The notes: generated from the sequence alone by a model not told the origin. Positions 1-8,966 are shown, counted from the stretch's first letter. The stretch: DNA of 64,000 bases from Sphingomonadales bacterium (GCA_028871475.1 JAGWMZ010000009.1:97886-161885), one strand, 5' to 3'. Made by a program: numbers and translations.

Positions 1-464
1 CGCTGGGCGCTCATACCGTCGCCTTCACCACCAGCGAGAGCAAACGCGAGGCCGCGCTGGCACTGGGCGCCCATGAGGTGATCGTTTCGAAGAATGAGGA
101 AGAGATGGCCGCCCATGCCGGCAGCTTCGACTTCATCCTCAACACCGTGGCCGCCACGCATAATCTCGACCCGTTCATCGGCTTGCTCGCGCGGGACGGC
201 ACGATGTGCCTGGTCGGCGCGCCCGAGCATCCCCACCCCAGTCCCACCGTCTTCAACCTGATCTTCGGTCGCCGCTCGATCGCTGGTTCGCTGATCGGCG
301 GCATTGCCGAAACGCAGGAAATGCTGGATTTCTGCGGCGAACACGGCATCACCTCGGACATCGAGATGATCGCCGCCAACCAGATCGAGGACGCCTTTGC
401 CCGCATGCTGAAGGGTGACGTGCGCTATCGCTTCGTGATCGACAGCGCGACGCTGGCGGGCTGA
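1..464 (+). CDS. Zinc-type alcohol dehydrogenase, C-terminal part (5' truncated by window)
   Basis: The reading frame is open from the first bases of the window to a TGA at 462-464, giving about 153 residues. The sequence looks like the second half of the NAD(P)-binding Rossmann domain plus the C-terminal return to the catalytic domain of medium-chain alcohol dehydrogenases of the YahK/cinnamyl-alcohol type. It has a strand with LGAHTV, then a glycine-rich DGTMCLVGAPE strand near the cofactor site and a terminal VRYRFVID segment. These enzymes reduce aldehydes with NADPH in the cytoplasm. The zinc ligands lie upstream of the window, so substrate and symbol are not assigned. The gene converges on the DUF4139 gene, with 46 bases between them. 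Confidence 0.85.
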   Translation, partial: LGAHTVAFTTSESKREAALALGAHEVIVSKNEEEMAAHAGSFDFILNTVAATHNLDPFIGLLARDGTMCLVGAPEHPHPSPTVFNLIFGRRSIAGSLIGGIAETQEMLDFCGEHGITSDIEMIAANQIEDAFARMLKGDVRYRFVIDSATLAG

Positions 465-479
465 ACCATTGCGTTTTGC

Positions 480-507
480 GCCGGGGGCCGACAGTGATGC
501 CCCCGGC
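480..507. terminator. Hairpin between convergent genes
   Basis: A perfect 9-bp stem (GCCGGGGGC at 480-488 with GCCCCCGGC at 499-507) and a 10-base loop sits in the short gap between two converging genes. There is no U-tract on either side, so it is a likely but not classical bidirectional terminator. Confidence 0.5.
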
Positions 508-510
508 ACC

Positions 511-2040
511 TCAGGGCCGCGCCCGCCTGATCGTATAGGTCAGCTCGGCGCGGCCATGGGCGGGCACATCCACCACCCAGAGCGGCGCGCCATCCTTGCG
601 CCCCAATCGCCGCGAACTGGCCGCGACGACATCGCCATCCCCCAGTTGCAACCGCGCCTCGACATGCACCGGGCCAGGCTTGGCGTTGGTCAGCGTGACA
701 TGCACACGCTGCGCTTTCGAGGAAAGCGACCTCGACACCGAGACGAAACGCACCAGCGGTGAAGCACCCATGCGGATGTCAAACGTCTCGCCCTCAGCCT
801 TGTCATCCATGCGCCCCTCACCCACCGGAACAGCGGCGGCGCCGTCCGGTTGCAACAGGCTGACCCGGCCACCGGGCAGGGCCAGACCCAGGCCGTCTTC
901 ACGCCGGTTGCGCAGTCGAACACCCATCAGCGCCTGTCCTTCATCGTCAGGGGCAATGGTCGCAAGATGGACAAGCTGCAGGCTGACCCGTCGATCCGCC
1001 AGCAGCGCCACCTGCTTTTGCGCATGGGCCGCCACCGTTGTCGCCACCGGCAGGCGATAGAGATGCAGATCGCCCAAAGCCTCTTCCTGCGCGACGTAAT
1101 CCGCCTTCATCATGCGTGAGGCCGTCACCATGATTTCCATCGGTGCCGGCGGAGGCGGAGGCGCCGGCGGCGCGGCAGGCGCCGCGACAGGCCAAGGCGC
1201 AGTCGCACCGCAATCAAAGCGTAAAAAGCCACCCCCCTGTCGGCCCGGGCGCGTCTCTTCAAAATTCGGCTTGCCGGCCACCACGGCCGTCGTCGCCTCT
1301 GGAAAGCTGGTGTCATCGCCGCTCGCCAGCGTGAGCCATGCCGTCATCGTGGCGCCACGCCCGTCCGGCGCCAGCTTGAGCACGTAATGCGCGTTCCAGT
1401 CAAAGCCCCAGGCCAGATAGGACAGGGTCATGCGCACATGGCGGGCCGTGGGCGACTGCGTTTCCACCGAGAGCGTCGGACGCGCGTTGAGCCCTTTCGG
1501 TAGCCCCTGATAGGCGATGCTGTCCTTGAGAAAACCGCAATTGGCCAATTCATAGCCGGCTCTGGTCTGCACCACAGCGGCACCATCCGGCCCCGAGCGG
1601 ATGATCGCCGGTTCCTCCCGCACCTGCCCGTTGACGGGATCGCGGCGGCGCAGCACCACTGGCCGGCCAAAGGCTCGCGCATAGAGATTGCGCGGCGAGA
1701 GCAGTTCGGCGTCGAGGTTCTTCTCCCGCACATCGCCCGGCAGGCCGGAGATGATCGCGCTTTCCGCCAGCATGCCCGCCGCCACCCCCTCAAACCGTAA
1801 TGTGGAGGTGCCGGCGGGCAGGTCAACATCGCGCTGTTCGGTGATGAGGGCAAAACCGCCCAGCCAGCCAGGCGAAAAGACCGCATCCGGGCTGCGCCCG
1901 GGTGCGCGATAAATGGTCACCGCCAGACCCGATGGAGCGGCGGACATGACGATGGGCATGGCGCCTTCATCCTGCCCTGCCACGGGCGCTGCCGCCACGG
2001 CCAACAGCGCAGCCGCCATACCTCCTGCCAATCGATGCAC
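511..2040 (-). CDS. Exported DUF4139 domain protein (second of a pair)
   Basis: 509 residues starting at a GTG 13 bases after the stop of the upstream paralogue, so the two are probably one transcript. Residues 1-22 look like a signal peptide (LAVAAAPVAG), so the protein is predicted to be periplasmic or surface-exposed. The body matches the DUF4139 beta-rich family: an N-terminal half with the LSPRNLYARAFG segment also present in the neighbour, an LSYLAWGFDWNAHYVL segment typical of the domain, then a proline-rich linker around residue 295. That linker is followed by EIMVTASRMMKADY, a short string resembling the N-terminal plug motif of TonB receptors but here part of the DUF4139 linker. No enzymatic function is established and I infer none. 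An ATG at codon 8 is an alternative start but abuts its AGGAGG. Confidence 0.8.
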   Translation of the reverse strand: MHRLAGGMAAALLAVAAAPVAGQDEGAMPIVMSAAPSGLAVTIYRAPGRSPDAVFSPGWLGGFALITEQRDVDLPAGTSTLRFEGVAAGMLAESAIISGLPGDVREKNLDAELLSPRNLYARAFGRPVVLRRRDPVNGQVREEPAIIRSGPDGAAVVQTRAGYELANCGFLKDSIAYQGLPKGLNARPTLSVETQSPTARHVRMTLSYLAWGFDWNAHYVLKLAPDGRGATMTAWLTLASGDDTSFPEATTAVVAGKPNFEETRPGRQGGGFLRFDCGATAPWPVAAPAAPPAPPPPPAPMEIMVTASRMMKADYVAQEEALGDLHLYRLPVATTVAAHAQKQVALLADRRVSLQLVHLATIAPDDEGQALMGVRLRNRREDGLGLALPGGRVSLLQPDGAAAVPVGEGRMDDKAEGETFDIRMGASPLVRFVSVSRSLSSKAQRVHVTLTNAKPGPVHVEARLQLGDGDVVAASSRRLGRKDGAPLWVVDVPAHGRAELTYTIRRARP

Positions 2041-2053
2041 GCCGCGCCCCCGC

Positions 2054-3568
2054 TCAATAACGCGTGTCGAATTGCGCGGTCAGCATGACCGATCCATGCG
2101 CGGGCACCGTCACATGCCACAGCCGCGTATCGGCTCCCTGCTGCTCTCCCTTGATGCTTTCGGCCGAAACACGTGTATCGTGCCAACCATTGTCCAGGCC
2201 ATCCTGCGCTACATCGACCTCCACCGGCACAGCCTTGGCATTGGTGATGTGATAGCTCATGCGCGTGCGCCACAAGGTCACGCCGCGCTCAACCACCGTC
2301 ACCTTGGGCGCGCCGCCCTGCGTGATGCGCCAGCTGGCACTCTTTTCCCATTCATCGGTCGACAGATGCTCGCGCCCCTCGACGACGGGCTGCACCTTGA
2401 CGTCAAAGGCCGCGCCGAGGCCCAAAGCGAGCTTGCTGCCCATGGGCGTGTGACCGATGGTGTCCTCACCGATAAACTGGGGCTGACCGCGGGCATCACG
2501 CATATAGACCCGCACCGTACCGGCCGGCAGCGCATCGCCGAGACCACCCGAACCAGCACTGGAAAATCGCAACTGGCTGGTAAAGCTCTGCGGCTCATCG
2601 CTCGCCCCCAGCCAGGCGTTGTGAAAAACGTAACCGTGCGTCGCCGCCGCGCCCTTGGCATCGAGAAAGCCGATCTGCTTTTGCTGAACGCCGGCCACCG
2701 ATGTGCGCCCGTCAATCGGGTACACGTAATAGTCGCCCAACTGTTCACGCGGAGCGCTTTGCGTGCCGGGCTGCACCTTGACCGCGCGCAGCACCTGCCC
2801 GCGTACCATCGGCATAACAGGGTCGCCCCCCTGCTCATCCCCGACATTGCCGGCAACCAGCAGGACACGCGCGTGAGGAAAAGCTGTTCCGGTATGGTTG
2901 TTCAGCGTGATCCAGCCCTGAACATCGACCTTGCTCGTTGCCTCATCATAGAGCGCGACATAATCGGCCTTCCAGCCAAAGCCGCGGGAGAGATAGCTCA
3001 GCGTGATCGGACGCGCTTTAGCCGAGGTGGAATCAAGCGTGACCGACAGGGTGGGATGCGCCTTCAAACCTTCGGGCAGGCCGGGAAACACCAGTCGCGC
3101 TCCCGTCTGACCCAACACCTCGATCCGATTGCCGACCTGCACCAGCGTGCCGCCATTGTTGGCCAGAATGCGTGCGGGTTCGCTTACCTCCGCGCCGGTA
3201 ACGGGATTGGTATGCACCAGCGACACCGCCTGCCCCACCGATTTATCGATCAGCCTCTGCGGCGAGAGCAGGTCATAATCGAAATTCTGCTCGATGACCG
3301 ATGTGTCAGGCGCGGCGATCGTGACCGTTTCGGGCCTGATCCGGGCCGAGACATCGGGCAGATCAACCGTGACCCGACCGCGCGAGAGCGGCACCTCCCG
3401 CACATCCTGAATCAAGGCCAGGTCATTGTTATAGATGGTGATCGAGACATCACCCTGTGCGTTTCCAATCTGATCCGACGCCTTGCCGCCCTGTGCCTGC
3501 GCGACAGTGGCAAAACCGCCAGCCCCGTTTGCCAGCACTCCGGCCATCATCACGGTCTTCCAAAACAT
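2054..3568 (-). CDS. Exported DUF4139 domain protein (first of a pair)
   Basis: 504 residues from the ATG at 3568, preceded by GGGAGAG at good spacing. A GTG at 3607 with an AGGA upstream would add 13 residues ahead of the signal peptide and is less attractive. The N-terminus MFWKTVMMAG...VAQAQ is a signal peptide of about 28 residues. The mature protein resembles the downstream paralogue throughout (LLSPQRLIDKSVGQ, LSYLSRGFGWKADYVALYD), consistent with an N-terminal domain plus C-terminal DUF4139. The family is widespread, secreted and functionally uncharacterised, and tandem pairs suggest duplication. The gene begins an apparent two-gene operon whose promoter must lie in the region 3569-3766. 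Confidence 0.8.
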   Translation of the reverse strand: MFWKTVMMAGVLANGAGGFATVAQAQGGKASDQIGNAQGDVSITIYNNDLALIQDVREVPLSRGRVTVDLPDVSARIRPETVTIAAPDTSVIEQNFDYDLLSPQRLIDKSVGQAVSLVHTNPVTGAEVSEPARILANNGGTLVQVGNRIEVLGQTGARLVFPGLPEGLKAHPTLSVTLDSTSAKARPITLSYLSRGFGWKADYVALYDEATSKVDVQGWITLNNHTGTAFPHARVLLVAGNVGDEQGGDPVMPMVRGQVLRAVKVQPGTQSAPREQLGDYYVYPIDGRTSVAGVQQKQIGFLDAKGAAATHGYVFHNAWLGASDEPQSFTSQLRFSSAGSGGLGDALPAGTVRVYMRDARGQPQFIGEDTIGHTPMGSKLALGLGAAFDVKVQPVVEGREHLSTDEWEKSASWRITQGGAPKVTVVERGVTLWRTRMSYHITNAKAVPVEVDVAQDGLDNGWHDTRVSAESIKGEQQGADTRLWHVTVPAHGSVMLTAQFDTRY

Positions 3569-3722
3569 TCCGGCTCTCCCGCACGCGCCCCAATGGAGCT
3601 CCGCCACAAGGTTCCTAGCAGCTGATCCTCAAGACACAGCCGCAAAAGAACATCCATAAGCCCATAAAACGCATGGAAGTTGAACGGATCGTGACATTGC
3701 ACGACATGGGCTATTCATGCCC

Positions 3723-3749
3723 CTGCCCAAGCCTGCGATGGCTTGGCAG
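3723..3749. terminator. Hairpin downstream of the winged-helix regulator gene
   Basis: An imperfect inverted repeat (CTGCCCAAGCC with GGCTTGGCAG) closes a hairpin just beyond the stop of the regulator gene and upstream of the DUF4139 pair. It has no U-tract. I see nothing else in 3608-3766 beyond AT-richer promoter-like sequence. Confidence 0.4.
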
Positions 3750-3766
3750 AAGCCGGAACGATACCA

Positions 3767-4783
3767 TCAGCCCTGTTTGACGGGCACCTCGCCAATATCG
3801 GCAAAATAACGCGACATGGCATCAATCGCTTTGTCCGTGAGCGTGATGAAGGCCCGGCGGCGATCATTTTCATCCTCGATCCGCCGCAGCAGACCAGCGT
3901 CGGTCATCTGCCCGATCCAGCGCAGCGCCGTGGTGGGCGGAACGCCAGAGGCGATGCACAGGCTGGTCACCGAAACCCGCGCCTGTTCAGCGCTGGCCGC
4001 GGTCAGGTCCAGCAACATGTCCCAGGCCGGATCGGCAAACAGATCGCCATCGAAATAGCGCGCGCGCATCTGGCGCTGGCGGATGATCCGCCGCACCAGC
4101 CGCGGATCGGGCAGCGAAGCCGGCCCCTTGCGGACCAGCCTGTCCTCGCCCGAACGCGCATGGCCATCAGCATCAAAACGGAATGCGGACGCAGAGGCGG
4201 CAGGCGCCGGCGTCACCGGCGCCGCCACGGCGCCACTGCCGAGACGATCGATCCGCTCGCCAATCTGGGCAACCTGTTCGGTCAGTCGCAACAGCAACAA
4301 TCGGTCATCCTCGGACAGTTCGCGCACGCGCTGCTGCGGCAAACGGCCCAGCACCTGCCCCAGCGCGACGATCCGCTCCGCCCGGCTGGGCATGACCAGG
4401 ATCTGCGGATTGCATTGCTCAAGCGCTGCAAACACATCATCGAGCGCATCGACACTGGTGGAAACAACCAGTTCCGCCCCGGTGTTGGTCGCTCGTTGAT
4501 CAAGCCTGGCCAGCGCCGCCACGCTGGCCACATCGACCACCGGGCACTCAATCAACACCACATCACCCAGCGCCCGCGCAGGCCCTTCGAGCAGATCCGC
4601 CAGGCGCCCCACCAGCCCCAGACGGAAACCGAGCTTGGCGGCATCCTCGCTCAACCCATCGCGAACCAGACCCCGGTCGGCAAAGACCGAGACAGTCAGG
4701 CCAAGATCGGCGGCATCATTGGCAGGCATGGCGTAACGGATATCAACTTGACCGTCGCTGCGCACAAACTGGGCATTGGACAT
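3767..4783 (-). CDS. Two-part transcriptional regulator with C-terminal MarR-like winged helix
   Basis: 338 residues. The C-terminal ~110 residues carry a winged-helix region of MarR/PadR type: LCIASGVPPTTALRWIGQMTDAG is the helix-turn-helix, followed by the wing RRIEDENDRRRAFITLTDKA. The first ~180 residues look like a flavodoxin/receiver-like alpha-beta fold (VVLIECPVVDVASVAALARL, then ELVVSTSVDAL and QILVMPSRAERI) but lack an obvious phospho-acceptor geometry. A short leucine-rich, probably coiled, segment (RLLLLRLTEQVAQIGERIDRL) and an Ala/Pro-rich linker join the two. It is probably a DNA-binding regulator responding to an unknown signal. It is monocistronic, with inverted repeats in its own promoter region that suggest autoregulation. 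Only the winged helix is well supported; the N-terminal assignment is inference. Confidence 0.7.
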   Translation of the reverse strand: MSNAQFVRSDGQVDIRYAMPANDAADLGLTVSVFADRGLVRDGLSEDAAKLGFRLGLVGRLADLLEGPARALGDVVLIECPVVDVASVAALARLDQRATNTGAELVVSTSVDALDDVFAALEQCNPQILVMPSRAERIVALGQVLGRLPQQRVRELSEDDRLLLLRLTEQVAQIGERIDRLGSGAVAAPVTPAPAASASAFRFDADGHARSGEDRLVRKGPASLPDPRLVRRIIRQRQMRARYFDGDLFADPAWDMLLDLTAASAEQARVSVTSLCIASGVPPTTALRWIGQMTDAGLLRRIEDENDRRRAFITLTDKAIDAMSRYFADIGEVPVKQG

Positions 4784-4826
4784 GATGGTTTACTCCGCAT
4801 GATTGAGCCCCCTGCTTGAATTCAGG

Positions 4827-4903
4827 TTTGTTCCGGGCCTCCGATTCATACGGATAAAACTAGAACAAACGGCGTTACAATCAAGATGTTTATGGAACGT
4901 TCC
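4827..4903 (-). promoter_or_regulatory. Candidate promoter/operator region of the winged-helix regulator gene
   Basis: Read on the minus strand this region has TTGATT, 16 bases, TAGTTT, a possible -35/-10 pair. It also contains a perfect 10-bp palindrome GGAACGTTCC (4894-4903) and an inverted repeat TTTGTTC (4827-4833) / GAACAAA (4863-4869). These are candidate operators; which protein binds is not shown. Confidence 0.35.
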
Positions 4904-4982
4904 GTGAATATTGACTCCATTTCGGTGCAAACCGCCAATCCTCTGAAAGCAAGCCCTTTTCCCACCGCGCCAAAACGGCAAA

Positions 4983-5018
4983 GCGCCGCCGCCAGCCCCG
5001 GAAGGCCAGCGACGGCGC
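4983..5018 (-). terminator. Terminator-like hairpin after purA
   Basis: A 15-bp stem with G-U wobbles (GCGCCGCCGCCAGCC at 4983-4997 against GGCCAGCGACGGCGC at 5004-5018) with a 6-base loop lies 24 bases beyond the purA stop. On the minus strand it is followed by TTTGCCGTTTTGG, a broken U-tract. Confidence 0.5.
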
Positions 5019-5042
5019 CCATAAGTGACTGAAAACAGAGAA

Positions 5043-6332
5043 TCAGTCGGCGAATGGATCACGCACCAGAATCGTATCCTCACGCTCGGGGCTGGTCGAC
5101 ACCAGCGCCACCGGCGTCTCGATCAGTTCCTGCACGCGCTGGATGTATTTGATCGCCTGCGCAGGCAGATCCGCCCAGCTTCGCGCGCCGGCGGTCGTGC
5201 CCTGCCAGCCGTCCATGTCCTCATAGATCGGCTCGACATTGGCTTGGTCAGCGGCATGGCTGGGGTAATAGTCCAGCACCTTGCCATGCAGGCGATAGCC
5301 GATGCAGATCTTCACCTTCTCCAGACCGTCGAGCACGTCGACCTTGGTCAGCGCAATGCCGGTCACGCCCGAAATGGCGCAGGACTGACGCACCAGAACG
5401 GCGTCGAACCAGCCGCAGCGGCGCTTGCGGCCCGTGACAGTGCCGAATTCATGGCCACGCTCGCCCAGACGCTGGCCGGTTTCGTCCTCCAGCTCGGTGG
5501 GGAACGGACCGGAACCGACGCGGGTGGTGTAAGCCTTCACGATGCCCAGCACGAAGCCGGTGGCGCTGGGGCCAAGGCCCGAACCCGATGCCGCCGTGCC
5601 CGACACGGTGTTCGAGGAGGTGACAAAGGGATAGGTGCCATGATCGACGTCGAGCAGCACGCCCTGCGCGCCTTCGAACAGGATGCGCGCGCCCGCCTTC
5701 TTGACGGCGTTCAGGCGCTTCCACACCGGCTGGGCATATTGCAGAACCGAGGGAGCGATCTCGCGCAGTTCGGCCAGAAGCGCCTCGCGATCGACCGGCG
5801 GCTGGCCGAAACCGGCGCGCAGGGCGTCATGGTGCGCGCAAAGGCGGTCAAGCTGGGCTTCGAGCGCATCGAGATGCGCCAGATCGCAGACACGGATCGC
5901 GCGGCGGCCAACCTTGTCCTCATAGGCCGGGCCAATGCCGCGGCCGGTGGTGCCGATCTTGCCAGCGCCAGCAGCGGCCTCGCGCATCACGTCCAGCTCG
6001 CGGTGGACCGAAAGGATCAGCGGGCAGTTCTCGGCAATCGCGAAATTCTCGGTGTTGATGACAACACCCTGCCCTTCCAGCTTCTCGATCTCGGATTTGA
6101 GGTGCCAGGGGTCCAGCACCACACCATTGCCGATGATCGACAGCGTGCCCGTCACGATGCCCGAGGGGAGCAGCGAAAGCTTGTAAACCTTCTCGCCCAC
6201 CACCAGCGTATGGCCGGCGTTATGCCCGCCCTGAAAACGCACAACGGCATCCGCGCGCGCGGCCAGCCAGTCGACGATCTTGCCCTTGCCCTCGTCACCC
6301 CACTGGGCGCCGATCACGGTGACATTTGCCAT
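5043..6332 (-). CDS. purA: Adenylosuccinate synthetase
   Basis: 429 residues, the normal bacterial length. The enzyme joins IMP and aspartate using GTP to make adenylosuccinate, the first committed step from IMP to AMP, in the cytoplasm. The N-terminal WGDEGKGK nucleotide-binding loop carries the catalytic Asp, followed by [23 protein letters not shown] binds [25 protein letters not shown] and [12 protein letters not shown] are family signatures, and TKVDVLDGL is the guanine-recognition segment. The gene stands alone, with a stable hairpin after its stop. The 230-base region to the divergent hydrolase gene should hold both promoters, but I see no strong consensus site there. Confidence 0.97.
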   Translation of the reverse strand: MANVTVIGAQWGDEGKGKIVDWLAARADAVVRFQGGHNAGHTLVVGEKVYKLSLLPSGIVTGTLSIIGNGVVLDPWHLKSEIEKLEGQGVVINTENFAIAENCPLILSVHRELDVMREAAAGAGKIGTTGRGIGPAYEDKVGRRAIRVCDLAHLDALEAQLDRLCAHHDALRAGFGQPPVDREALLAELREIAPSVLQYAQPVWKRLNAVKKAGARILFEGAQGVLLDVDHGTYPFVTSSNTVSGTAASGSGLGPSATGFVLGIVKAYTTRVGSGPFPTELEDETGQRLGERGHEFGTVTGRKRRCGWFDAVLVRQSCAISGVTGIALTKVDVLDGLEKVKICIGYRLHGKVLDYYPSHAADQANVEPIYEDMDGWQGTTAGARSWADLPAQAIKYIQRVQELIETPVALVSTSPEREDTILVRDPFAD

Positions 6333-6562
6333 GGATAGAGTCCTCCACCCTGCCGGGTTGGTCCACAGGCGCCCTTCGACAGGACTCGGCGCCAGGGACG
6401 TGCCAATGCGGACGCGAAGGCGCCCGGGAATGCGCGCTGGCCGTTACCGATGCACGCGGCGCCGGTCAAGGCGATCCTGCAGCCCCTCGCCATGATCCCG
6501 CGCGATTGCCCGCTGGCGCGCACGGCAGGACAGGCCTAGAAATGGGCGCGGAAGGAGAGACC

Positions 6563-7549
6563 ATGCCGATCATCCCCTTGTCTCACAGGATTTCACACAG
6601 GATTTCACGCAGAATCCGATGGGTGGCGCTTGTTGCCAGCGCCGCCGGCATCGCCATCATCATGCCCGCGGTGTCGCATGCGCAGCTTATGGCGGGCACC
6701 GGGCTCATGCGAAGGCTGATGATGCAGCGCCAGCAAGCCATGGGAAAGGACGCCCCGGCCCCGCCGCCCCACACCACCTATGCCTATGGGCCCGACAAGG
6801 AGCAGGATCTCGACCTTTTCATGCCTGCCCATCGGCAGGGGCCCGTGCCGCTGGTGCTCTTTGTGCACGGCGGCGCATGGAGCAAGGGGTCGAAGGAAAC
6901 TGCCACCGGGCGGTGGAAGGCCGGCCATTACACCGGGCTTGGCTACGCCTTTGCTACCATCAACTATCGCCTGGTGCCCCGCGTGGGTGTGCAGCAGCAG
7001 GCCGAGGATGTCGCACTGGCCCTGCGCCAGATGATCCGCGACGCCGCCACACTGGGCATCGACCCGCACCGCATCGTGCTGATGGGCCACAGCGCCGGCG
7101 CGCAACTGGTGGCATTGGTGGGCACCGATGAGAGCTATCTGGCATCCGCCGGGCTCTCCTTTGCCGATCTTGCCGGCGTCATCCCCATCGACGGCGCCGC
7201 CTATGATGTGCCCGAACAGATGAAGGCCTCCGGCGCCTATATGGGCATGCGCTATGACGCGGCCTTCTCCAAGGACCCGGACCGCCAGAAAGCCCTGTCC
7301 GCCAAGCTGCACGCCGCGGCGCCCAATGCCCCCCGTTTCCTGCTGCTCCATGTCCAGCGACCCGATGGCATCGCCCAGGCGCAGGAACTGGCCAGAGCTC
7401 TGCGCGCGGCAGGAACTTCCGTTGAAGTCAGGAGCTTTGCGGGCAACGGGCTGATCGGCCATATCACCATCAACCAGCGGCTGGGTGATCCCGATTATCC
7501 GGCAACGGGGGTAGTGGATGGCTGGTTGAAACAGGTCTTTGGCGCATAG
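6563..7549 (+). CDS. Exported alpha/beta hydrolase (esterase/lipase-like)
   Basis: 328 residues from the ATG at 6563, chosen because AAGGAGAG precedes it directly. The frame is open further upstream, but without a better start. Residues 1-40 form a basic, then hydrophobic, signal or anchor segment ending near SHA-QL. The carboxylesterase type-B/BD-FAE-like fold shows HGGAW (102-106) as the oxyanion hole, GHSAGAQ with nucleophile Ser177, and a late His in LIGHITINQ as part of the triad. It probably hydrolyses a short-chain ester in the periplasm or at the membrane; the substrate is unknown. The first 20 codons contain an imperfect repeat of HRIS encoded by a tandem TTTCACACAGGA unit. The gene converges on hisZ, 30 bases apart. 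Confidence 0.85.
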   Translation: MPIIPLSHRISHRISRRIRWVALVASAAGIAIIMPAVSHAQLMAGTGLMRRLMMQRQQAMGKDAPAPPPHTTYAYGPDKEQDLDLFMPAHRQGPVPLVLFVHGGAWSKGSKETATGRWKAGHYTGLGYAFATINYRLVPRVGVQQQAEDVALALRQMIRDAATLGIDPHRIVLMGHSAGAQLVALVGTDESYLASAGLSFADLAGVIPIDGAAYDVPEQMKASGAYMGMRYDAAFSKDPDRQKALSAKLHAAAPNAPRFLLLHVQRPDGIAQAQELARALRAAGTSVEVRSFAGNGLIGHITINQRLGDPDYPATGVVDGWLKQVFGA

Positions 7550-7579
7550 GCAAGCAGACGCAGGCGCCCAGGCCCTTCC

Positions 7580-8701
7580 TCAGACCGCCTCGACCAGACC
7601 ACCCGCCAGCCGATGCGTGCACCCCAGCGCCACCGCGTCATCCGCCTCGCTCAAGGCCGCGACAGTGCGCCATTCCCCGCGCAGCGCCGCCGCCACCGCC
7701 GCATCATGGCCAAGCGGCAGGAACAGCAGCGGGCGCGGCGCTTCCTGCGCGGCCAGCGTCGCGATCAAAGGGTCGGGATAGAGCGAGAAGCCGGTGGCCG
7801 GCTCGGCCTGCGCCCCGGCGGGCCCAAGAATGCGATAGGTGCCGCCACGCCCCACCGCCCCGCGCAGCCCATCGGCAAAGATGGTGAAGCCGAACCAGCT
7901 CTGATATTCAAAGCCGTGGCGCTCGGTAGGGTCGAGCGTCAGGCGCGCGGCATGGCCAACCCGTCCCGCGATGCTGCGCAGCGCCGCGATGCGTTCATCA
8001 AGCACGCCGCCGACATCGAGCGCCGCCAGCCGCTCAATCGCGCTGTCGAGCGGCCCGGTAGCGTAAAGCAGCGGTAGATAGGCCTGACCACCCGCCGCCG
8101 CCAGCGCGCCTGCATCCTTGGCGTCCAGAGCGGTGCGCACGGCCTCCAGCGCGTCGGGCGCCAGCGGCCAGGGCCCGGCAGCCAGTTCGCCGACCAACTC
8201 GGGCATGGTGAAATCAACCGAAACGCCCTGCGCGCCGGCCGCCACCAGCGCCTCGACCGCCACGGCCACCACCTCGGCCGCCGCCGCCACGCTGTCGCTG
8301 CCGATCAGCTCCGCGCCCAGTTGCAGGCGCTCGCGCACCGGGTCCAGCCCGTCGCCCTTGATGGTCAGGATCTGGCCGTTGTAGCACAGGCGCAAGGGAC
8401 GCGGATTGGCGCTCATCCGCGTGGCGGCGATGCGGCCCACCTGCGGGGTCACGTCGCTGCGCAGCGCCATCATCCGCAGGGATGCCGGATCGACAAAGCG
8501 GAACATGCGGCGCGACTGAATACCCGCCATGCGACTGGCCAGCGACTGCTCAAACTCGATGGTCGGCGGCTGAACGCGGTCATACCCATGCGCATCCATC
8601 ACATCCATGATGGCGCGCGTGATGCGCGTGGCAGCCGCCGTTGCCTGAGGCAGGCGGTCTTCGAGGCCTTCGGGAAGCAGGTCGCGGGTGGAGTTGGTCA
8701 T
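7580..8701 (-). CDS. hisZ: ATP phosphoribosyltransferase regulatory subunit
   Basis: 373 residues from the ATG at 8701 (MTNSTRDLLPEGLED, the usual HisZ start). HisZ is a catalytically dead class II histidyl-tRNA-synthetase-like protein that partners the short form of HisG in the first step of histidine synthesis. LLPEGLEDRLPQA, then a motif-2-like FVDPASLRMMALRSDVTPQ and the FEYQSWFGFTIFADG stretch near 300 fit the family. No hisG is nearby. The 5' end lies only 34 bases from the 220-bp inverted-repeat element at 8736-8955, and serA upstream has its own terminator. The hisZ promoter must therefore lie inside or beside the repeat element. There is no clear Shine-Dalgarno sequence. Confidence 0.92.
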   Translation of the reverse strand: MTNSTRDLLPEGLEDRLPQATAAATRITRAIMDVMDAHGYDRVQPPTIEFEQSLASRMAGIQSRRMFRFVDPASLRMMALRSDVTPQVGRIAATRMSANPRPLRLCYNGQILTIKGDGLDPVRERLQLGAELIGSDSVAAAAEVVAVAVEALVAAGAQGVSVDFTMPELVGELAAGPWPLAPDALEAVRTALDAKDAGALAAAGGQAYLPLLYATGPLDSAIERLAALDVGGVLDERIAALRSIAGRVGHAARLTLDPTERHGFEYQSWFGFTIFADGLRGAVGRGGTYRILGPAGAQAEPATGFSLYPDPLIATLAAQEAPRPLLFLPLGHDAAVAAALRGEWRTVAALSEADDAVALGCTHRLAGGLVEAV

Positions 8702-8735
8702 AATGGAGCGGGCTTTAGCAGGGTTTGAAGAGAAA

Positions 8736-8955
8736 GGAAGGTGCGAGGGCCATCGCCCTCGCGCTCCCAGTTGTTGTCGGCGTGGTCCCTCGGGTTCGGC
8801 CAAGGCGCTGCGTTTGCCGCGCCGCAGGCTGAAATACCCAAGGCTTGGCGTTATCAAATCAAGCCTGCGGCGCGGCGATGCTGGCGCGCAGGTTCCATCA
8901 TACACGCCCTCTCGGAAATAAAGGGAGCGCGAGGGCGATGGCCCTCGCACCTTCC
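8736..8955. repeat. 220-bp inverted-repeat element, copy A
   Basis: A perfect 33-bp terminal inverted repeat (8736-8768 and 8923-8955) encloses a second perfect 15-bp inverted repeat (8816-8830, GCCGCGCCGCAGGCT, and 8862-8876). Each terminal arm is itself a hairpin: 8-bp stem GCGAGGGC/GCCCTCGC with a CATC or GATG loop, followed inward by GCTCCC. The interior aligns with the reverse complement of copy B at 19404-19622 (shared TTGTCGGCGTGG, TCGGGTTC, GCGGCGATGCTGGCGC, AATAAAGGGAGCG). No protein frame is plausible. It lies between serA and hisZ. It is most like a MITE or large REP-type element that may make a structured RNA. Confidence 0.85.
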
Positions 8956-8966
8956 CCTTGTTCTTG

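Noticed and set aside
1120-1200. TonB-receptor plug-like string EIMVTASRM in a DUF4139 protein
   Set aside because: It resembles the EIVVTASR plug motif, but no plug or barrel follows, and similar strings occur in the DUF4139 linker. I do not call a TonB-dependent receptor.
5025-6338. Long plus-strand open frame across purA
   Set aside because: It is the antisense shadow of purA; GC-rich codon bias keeps several antisense frames open throughout the window. No protein-family signal is seen in it.
8702-8950. N-terminal extension of HisZ by 83 codons
   Set aside because: The extension reads through the inverted-repeat element and does not resemble HisZ; the ATG at 8701 matches the family N-terminus.
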